From Cryobacterium tepidiphilum (GTDB taxonomy: Bacteria > Actinomycetota > Actinomycetes > Actinomycetales > Microbacteriaceae), in contig NZ_RDSR01000003.1 in NCBI RefSeq assembly GCF_003716325.1, positions 124,001 through 188,000 on the forward strand: a stretch of DNA of 64,000 nucleotides, written 5' to 3'. A program made the position numbers and the translations under genes. Shown here in pieces: positions 59,222 to 64,000 of this stretch. The notes beneath the pieces were generated by a model. The model made no database searches, was not told the origin of the DNA, and saw only the letters and a list, made by a program, of their open reading frames with translations. Positions within the stretch are counted from its first letter, which is position 1, and each line of letters starts with the position of its first letter.

Positions 59222-62200
59222 TCAGACAAGGACTTCGACGGTCCGTCCATGCCCGAGGAGCTTCTTCGTGATCGTGATACGGCCGTCAGCTTCGAGACGC
59301 CTGAACACAGTATCGAGGGAGGGGACGTTGTTGGGATAGTCGAACTTCACGCCCGGCCCGTCGGCAATCTTGCTGTACGGTGCACCGAGAGCGACAAGGA
59401 TCTCGACGGCATCACTTGTCGAGAGTTCTTCTTTGGAGAGCACCAGCTGGCGCATGACCGCACCGGCGACATTGGCAACACGGGCGAGCCGCCGCACCTC
59501 TTCCAAGGGCAGCTTGAGCGATTCCGCACGGGCGAACTCACCAGCAGCTCGAAGGGCTCGTGCATCGTCATTGGGGACGTACTGCTGCAGCCGGGTCACC
59601 GCGATGTGCTTCAGACGTTTCGGGATGTTCGGACTAGCGATGAATTCGGCGACGAAGCCCTGCACGATCGTCGGCGACAAGAAGCCCCCGACCTTCTGAG
59701 ACGCCCCGAAGGCCTCGGACATGGCGTTCCATCCGCCCGGCGCGAAGTGGGAGAACGTGGGGAGATCGTCTTCGAACAGGTCCGCTTCGAGACCACGGGC
59801 AAGGAGTTGATCACTCCCGGGCGTCACGGAACTCAGGTCGAAGCCGTCGGACGGGCTCACCTGAGCCGCAAGTGTCACGCGATCCTTTGCCGTCAGTTGG
59901 TCCGAAGCGTTCAAGAGCTTGATCGCGAGTTCGGCACGCATGTCGTCCTCGACCTCGTCGACGTCCAGCAACTCGACGGGCTCAGCGCCCTCAGGCGACA
60001 AGAATCCAGCGAGTTCCTCATCGATGCCGTGCACCTTCGAATACGCGACGATGTTGGCGGCCGACGTAACGGCATGGTGCGACCGGACGAGCGCCGGCCA
60101 GATCGACTCCGGCACCTTGCGAAGATCTACGACCTTCACGGCGCTGCCCTCGATCACCGCACCGAGTTGGTCCGCCGTCCAGGACTCATACTGCTTACCA
60201 AGAACGTCCACGAGCACGGGCTCAGACTGGACGAAGCTCTCGATCGACTCGTCCGCTCGGACGGCTTTGAGATACTCGTCGATACGCGAGCGGCAGTGGT
60301 CCCAGACTTGCTCGTTCTTCTTGACCTCGTCCAAAACAGGCGCGGCCTCGATTCCGAGTGCCAGCTTCAGATTGGCGACGCTGATCTCGTACATGTGCTT
60401 GGCCACGACGCGCTCGCGAAGCGGCTTGCTCAGGTGGCTCAGGTCTGGGACTACCAGTTCGGCGGCTTCGAGGATCTCGAGCACTCGCGCGGTCCTGATA
60501 GGCGTCTGGTCTGCTGTGATGGCCGTCATCTGCGGGTGGTGCGCGTCAAGGAGACCCGCCGTTGCTTTGCCTATCTCATACGAATCCACCGCCTGAGCGT
60601 GCTGCAGCGCCGAGTCGAACAGTCGCAGCCGAGCCTCGTCGCTTGGGATCGCGTGATGCCCTGCCACGTATTCGAGGACGGAGTGCCATGGGTGTTCAGC
60701 AAGCAGCCGAACGAACGCCTCGTGCTGTGCGTCAGGCGTATTGAAGTAGGACTCTAGGAAGCTCAGTACATCCTCGTTTGTATCCTGAGAGGCGATGTAC
60801 GTGACGACCTCCTTCGCTAGATCAGGCTGATGCACCAGCAGGTGATCGACCACATCGATGTTCAGCGCGCTCACGGTGCTCGTGAAGTCAGACGGCACCT
60901 GCTCGAGCAGGTTGCCCACGGCGTTTTCCGACGTGAACTTGTAATCGAGGTACATCTCGTTCGGTTGGACGCTGTGGTTGTAGAAGTAGGCGACGTCGAC
61001 GCCCACGAAACTTCCGTAGAAGATCGCCGAGTATTCGGCAAAGTTGCGCGTGATGAAGCCCTTTCGGACGAGGTCCCGAGCGAGCTCAGATTCGAGATCG
61101 TCGTGAATCCACTGTGCGAACGGCTTCCGGTCCGCTGGCACTCTCCCGTACCTCGCGAGCTCCACGAAGTCTGCGCCCCGCAATGTCGCAATGTCTTCAT
61201 CGCATTGCTTGCTCAGGAGCGCGAGTTTGTCAGCGTCAGGAGCGCGCCAGTGCGCTTCGGTGTTGAGCTCGGGGAAGAGGCGATCGATCTGATCGCTGCC
61301 GATCGATGCTGATCCTGCGTGCGTGTGATTCACCGTTATCGCTCGGCTTGACGAGACCTGCGCCCAGAAGTTAACACCTTGTATCGCGTCGAAGGCGAAA
61401 GTAGTTCCTCCCGCCACGAACGAGATCGGATAGCCGCTGTAAGGATTAGGGAACGCAGCCTTCATGTCCTGCAGCCGCTGCCCGAGAGCTGCAGCAACCG
61501 CCGTTCTCTTCGCACGGTGTGCCTCGAGTTGAGACGCCGTGCGGCGCTGCTTTTGAAGCCCGTCGATCAAGGCACGGACCTCTTTGCGATGATGCTGTTC
61601 AAGGTCATCTAGGGTGCTCGTTCTCTGAGCAATGTTCTCGAAATCGGCCATGTGGAAGTTCTTGTACACCACGAGCGCGAAAAGGTGATCGGCGGTCATG
61701 CCAGGAGCGGGGTTCTCGCTCCAGAGGAGACGTTCGACGAACACGGCGAACTCGTTGCAGATGTTGATCATCAGGCGCATGTCGGTCGTGTGCCGCGCGA
61801 CCAGATCGAGCAGTGGCCGCGAGACGTAGTCCTTGGGGAATCCGAGCGCTTGAAGGGCCTCGGAGAGGTGGTCACGTGCATTCCTGTGTGAGAGGAAGGG
61901 CACCATCGGGATGACCATCTCGAAGAACTTGGTGCGGTTGGCCCGGCGGACGGCTTCGGCCGCGAGATCTGGCTTGGGCACTGCCACAGCGGGCCTACCG
62001 ACCGAGGCTTCGGACGACTGCTCGTCGCGAGCTTCGTCCTTCAGTGCGGCATCCGATCCGAGCTGTTCGAACAGGCTGTCCTTGATGGCGTAGATGAATC
62101 TGAGCGGTTGTTCCTTGCTCTTCCACCGGGCGGAGGCATTCACCAGCGTGTTCAGCTCCCGCAGGGAGTCGAAGATCTGCGGGTCGTCGAAGCGATCAAG

Positions 62201-62926
62201 GTCCTCGAAGATCACGAACTGGGGCTCGACGGCGTCGAAGAACGCGACGATCTCATCGAGGAAGCTGTCGAAGTAGGTCGTGGGTCCATCGCTGAGCGCG
62301 ATCTTCGTGCCGGCGGTGCTCACTTCGGAGACGAACTTGTCCCCGATGAGCCAGCGGACCGCCCAGACGACGAGCACAACCAGCGCGAAGAACAACAGCC
62401 CCAATCCGACCTGCACGAAGATGTTCGCCTGCGCACCGGGCCAGTCCGCGGACGGCCGGACACCGAGCAGCCACAGGAGACTGAGCGCGACCGCTGAGAC
62501 TATGAGCGCCTGCCACAGCGCCATCAATTTCGTGATCGGCTTCGGACGCGCGAATCGTGAACGTCGGACCTGACCGGGCTTGAGCCGGTAGACGAGCTGC
62601 TTGACCAGTTCCTTCTGGATCCGGTTGGTGAGGTCCTCATCGTCTTCGTCCGGGCCGAGCGTGTTGATGCTGATGCGGACGGTCTCCGCCTCGTGCTTCT
62701 TCTCGAACGCGTCGAGCACGCTGGACTTTCCAGCCCCATAGCGGCCAGTCAGCGCGATGTTGCGGTTCTTCTTGTCCTCGACGGCCTGCTCGAGGTGTCG
62801 GACGTAGAGACTGTGGTGGTCTCCGTTGTATTCGGGCGCGAGGGTCCGGAGCTTGATCTTCTTCTCCGGGACCTCCTCACGTGAGGTTGCGTCCTCTGCG
62901 GCAGCTTCGGGGCGGACATCCCTCAC
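59222..62926 (-). CDS. YobI-like membrane-anchored P-loop NTPase
   Basis: 1234 residues. After a charged N-terminus comes YNGDHHSLYVRHLEQAVEDK, then Walker A GRYGAGKSS (61-69), two membrane helices (about 133-155 and 170-194) inserted within the NTPase, and Walker B FVIFEDLDRFDD (about 237-248). This is the YobI/KAP-like NTPase plan. The remaining 900 residues are mostly helical, with repeated Leu-rich helix pairs, and could be a sensor or effector arm. No nuclease motif is visible. GTG 62926 overlaps the HsdR stop (GTGA), so it is translated with the restriction subunit. By context it is probably an anti-phage NTPase acting at the membrane. Confidence 0.75.
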   Translation of the reverse strand: MRDVRPEAAAEDATSREEVPEKKIKLRTLAPEYNGDHHSLYVRHLEQAVEDKKNRNIALTGRYGAGKSSVLDAFEKKHEAETVRISINTLGPDEDDEDLTNRIQKELVKQLVYRLKPGQVRRSRFARPKPITKLMALWQALIVSAVALSLLWLLGVRPSADWPGAQANIFVQVGLGLLFFALVVLVVWAVRWLIGDKFVSEVSTAGTKIALSDGPTTYFDSFLDEIVAFFDAVEPQFVIFEDLDRFDDPQIFDSLRELNTLVNASARWKSKEQPLRFIYAIKDSLFEQLGSDAALKDEARDEQSSEASVGRPAVAVPKPDLAAEAVRRANRTKFFEMVIPMVPFLSHRNARDHLSEALQALGFPKDYVSRPLLDLVARHTTDMRLMINICNEFAVFVERLLWSENPAPGMTADHLFALVVYKNFHMADFENIAQRTSTLDDLEQHHRKEVRALIDGLQKQRRTASQLEAHRAKRTAVAAALGQRLQDMKAAFPNPYSGYPISFVAGGTTFAFDAIQGVNFWAQVSSSRAITVNHTHAGSASIGSDQIDRLFPELNTEAHWRAPDADKLALLSKQCDEDIATLRGADFVELARYGRVPADRKPFAQWIHDDLESELARDLVRKGFITRNFAEYSAIFYGSFVGVDVAYFYNHSVQPNEMYLDYKFTSENAVGNLLEQVPSDFTSTVSALNIDVVDHLLVHQPDLAKEVVTYIASQDTNEDVLSFLESYFNTPDAQHEAFVRLLAEHPWHSVLEYVAGHHAIPSDEARLRLFDSALQHAQAVDSYEIGKATAGLLDAHHPQMTAITADQTPIRTARVLEILEAAELVVPDLSHLSKPLRERVVAKHMYEISVANLKLALGIEAAPVLDEVKKNEQVWDHCRSRIDEYLKAVRADESIESFVQSEPVLVDVLGKQYESWTADQLGAVIEGSAVKVVDLRKVPESIWPALVRSHHAVTSAANIVAYSKVHGIDEELAGFLSPEGAEPVELLDVDEVEDDMRAELAIKLLNASDQLTAKDRVTLAAQVSPSDGFDLSSVTPGSDQLLARGLEADLFEDDLPTFSHFAPGGWNAMSEAFGASQKVGGFLSPTIVQGFVAEFIASPNIPKRLKHIAVTRLQQYVPNDDARALRAAGEFARAESLKLPLEEVRRLARVANVAGAVMRQLVLSKEELSTSDAVEILVALGAPYSKIADGPGVKFDYPNNVPSLDTVFRRLEADGRITITKKLLGHGRTVEVLV

Positions 62927-64000
62927 GAGTCGTCGTCCTCCGCACCTGCATCGTCATCAGTAATTCGCATGCGACGCGATCGGTAGAGGTACTCGCCGAT
63001 CAGTCGAACGAACTCATCGGCCCTGTCGCTCTCCCCGGTCAGCGCCTCTGTGAGCTTGCCGAACGCACCTTCGTTCAACACGGCCGCATCGGTGAGCGTC
63101 TCGCGAAGGTCAGGCGATGCGAGGAACTGATCGACCGCGTTGTGATCGATCTGTTCCGTGATGCGGAGGTTCTCGCTCGCCAACCCGGCTGCAGCGATGA
63201 CGAATCCTTCAATCTGCGGGTCCGCAAACTCCGCACCGAAGAGCGAGTTGATCCGGGCAACAACCTCGGACAGGAGCTCCTGCTGAGGATCCTGCCGCGA
63301 GACGCGCGAGCCGATACCAGTGATGCCTGGGAGCGCAGGCGTGGTCTGGTTGCCGGTGAGTCCAATGTCGGCCTTACCCTGGTCGATCTGCCGGACGCGG
63401 CGCAGTTCGAGCCCTGACACATCGACGTCCGTCGCCCCATCGGTCGACGGAAGGACTCGCGTCAGCTGGCGCAGGTACTCGGCCAGCTTCTCCAGGTCGC
63501 TCGTCGCGAAGTCGACGACCTGGGACATGAAGTCGTACAAGCGCACGTATGAGCCGCAGTCCTTCTTGAAGGTGCGCAGGTCGTCGAGCGCCTGGATGTC
63601 CTGCTGCTCTTCGGCGTCCGCCCAGCGGTTGACGAACTCGTCGCGCGCCGGAGTGATCGCCGCGGACAAAGATGCGTGGGACTGGGCCGGGGACCACCAT
63701 GCCGCCGCGTACTTCTCGACATCGTTCGCAGTGTAAATGCGGGCCTGCGCGAGCTTGGTGGCCAGACGATGCACCAGATTCGGGTCCGTCGCGGTCTCGA
63801 CATGGGCTTCGAGGTAGTAGGCGAGGAACGCCTCGCGGATCTCCTTCGGTTCGTTGACGAAGTCGAGGACATAGGTGCGGTCCTTCAACTCGCCTGACGG
63901 CGCACGGTATGTGCGGTTGAGTCGCGACAGAGTCTGGACTGCGTGGACGTCGGGCAGCTTCTTGTCGACGTACATCGCGCATAGGAGCGGCTGGTCGAAG
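62923..64000 (-). CDS. hsdR: Type I restriction enzyme R subunit (HsdR), C-terminal part
   Basis: Only the last 359 codons lie in the window; the start is beyond the right edge. Visible are superfamily-2 helicase motif VI (VQTLSRLNRTY) and the helical C-terminal region that contacts the methylase core (EEQQDIQALDDLRTFKKDCG, LEKLAEYLRQLTRVLP). HsdR drives ATP-dependent DNA translocation and cleaves unmodified DNA. HsdS and HsdM would be expected to the right. The stop codon lies inside the start of the YobI-like NTPase gene (GTGA), a tight coupling not usual for type I systems. Confidence 0.82.
   Translation of the reverse strand, partial: FDQPLLCAMYVDKKLPDVHAVQTLSRLNRTYRAPSGELKDRTYVLDFVNEPKEIREAFLAYYLEAHVETATDPNLVHRLATKLAQARIYTANDVEKYAAAWWSPAQSHASLSAAITPARDEFVNRWADAEEQQDIQALDDLRTFKKDCGSYVRLYDFMSQVVDFATSDLEKLAEYLRQLTRVLPSTDGATDVDVSGLELRRVRQIDQGKADIGLTGNQTTPALPGITGIGSRVSRQDPQQELLSEVVARINSLFGAEFADPQIEGFVIAAAGLASENLRITEQIDHNAVDQFLASPDLRETLTDAAVLNEGAFGKLTEALTGESDRADEFVRLIGEYLYRSRRMRITDDDAGAEDDDS

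Noticed and set aside
58946-60757. Plus-strand open frame of about 600 codons opposite the YobI-like gene
   Set aside because: Lies almost wholly antisense to a protein with clear Walker motifs and has no ribosome site or recognisable domain.
1-64000. tRNA, rRNA, CRISPR array or complete insertion sequence
   Set aside because: No cloverleaf-like T-loop sequences, regularly spaced repeats or transposase motifs were found by eye in the gaps between genes.

Overview
The window is 64 kb of high-GC DNA with the look of an actinobacterial chromosome, most likely Microbacteriaceae. This rests on strong G/C third positions, many GTG and ATGA/GTGA start-stop overlaps, a recurring GCATCCG/CGGATGC word, leaderless promoters of the TANNNT-6/7 nt-ATG type, and the gene families present. 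The family assignment is inference. I saw no rRNA, tRNA, CRISPR array or intact insertion sequence.

Layout. 0-10.8 kb: a LacI-controlled carbohydrate locus with a partial SGNH-type esterase, an (alpha/alpha)6 glycosidase, a MalFG-type ABC importer with lipoprotein, a mannose-6-phosphate isomerase, a ROK sugar kinase, the LacI regulator and a secreted beta-propeller-like protein. Three near-identical TTGGTAACGTTACCAA operators sit in front of its transcription units. 11-14.8 kb: an OpuC/ProU-type osmoprotectant importer in four overlapping genes. 14.8-22.5 kb: methyltransferase, GlsB-like protein, FMN reductase, pirin, MFS exporter, then an RsbQ-like hydrolase coupled to a PAS-GAF-GGDEF protein, and a VOC protein. 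22.6-24.4 kb: an ABC-F protein behind a possible leader peptide. 24.5-29.3 kb: a LysR-linked catabolic island with nitrilase, HisD-like dehydrogenase and NCS1 permease.

29.3-34.7 kb: small enzymes, a second GGDEF protein, a luciferase-like oxidoreductase and a helicase remnant. 34.7-45.2 kb: a large LuxR-type (LAL) ATPase regulator between two drug-export units: DHA2 MFS plus DJ-1-like protein on one side, and GNAT, DHA2 MFS, a 55-residue protein and a MacB/FtsX-type ABC exporter on the other. 45.3-53.6 kb: membrane protein, AarF/UbiB kinase with PadR regulator, DM13 lipoprotein, a small acidic protein and a decayed second copy of it, PEP-mutase-family enzyme, a GAF-GGDEF protein, endonuclease/phosphatase-family enzyme and DUF805 fragment. 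54-56.6 kb: a NarL-type two-component pair.

From about 56.6 kb genes become sparser and less familiar: an orphan lipoprotein and a plasmid-type conserved protein. The window ends in a defence-like locus where the C-terminus of a type I restriction HsdR subunit overlaps, GTGA, a 1234-residue membrane-anchored YobI-like P-loop NTPase. That coupled HsdR/NTPase pair, and the RsbQ/PAS-GAF-GGDEF pair, are the strongest candidates for systems worth following up.
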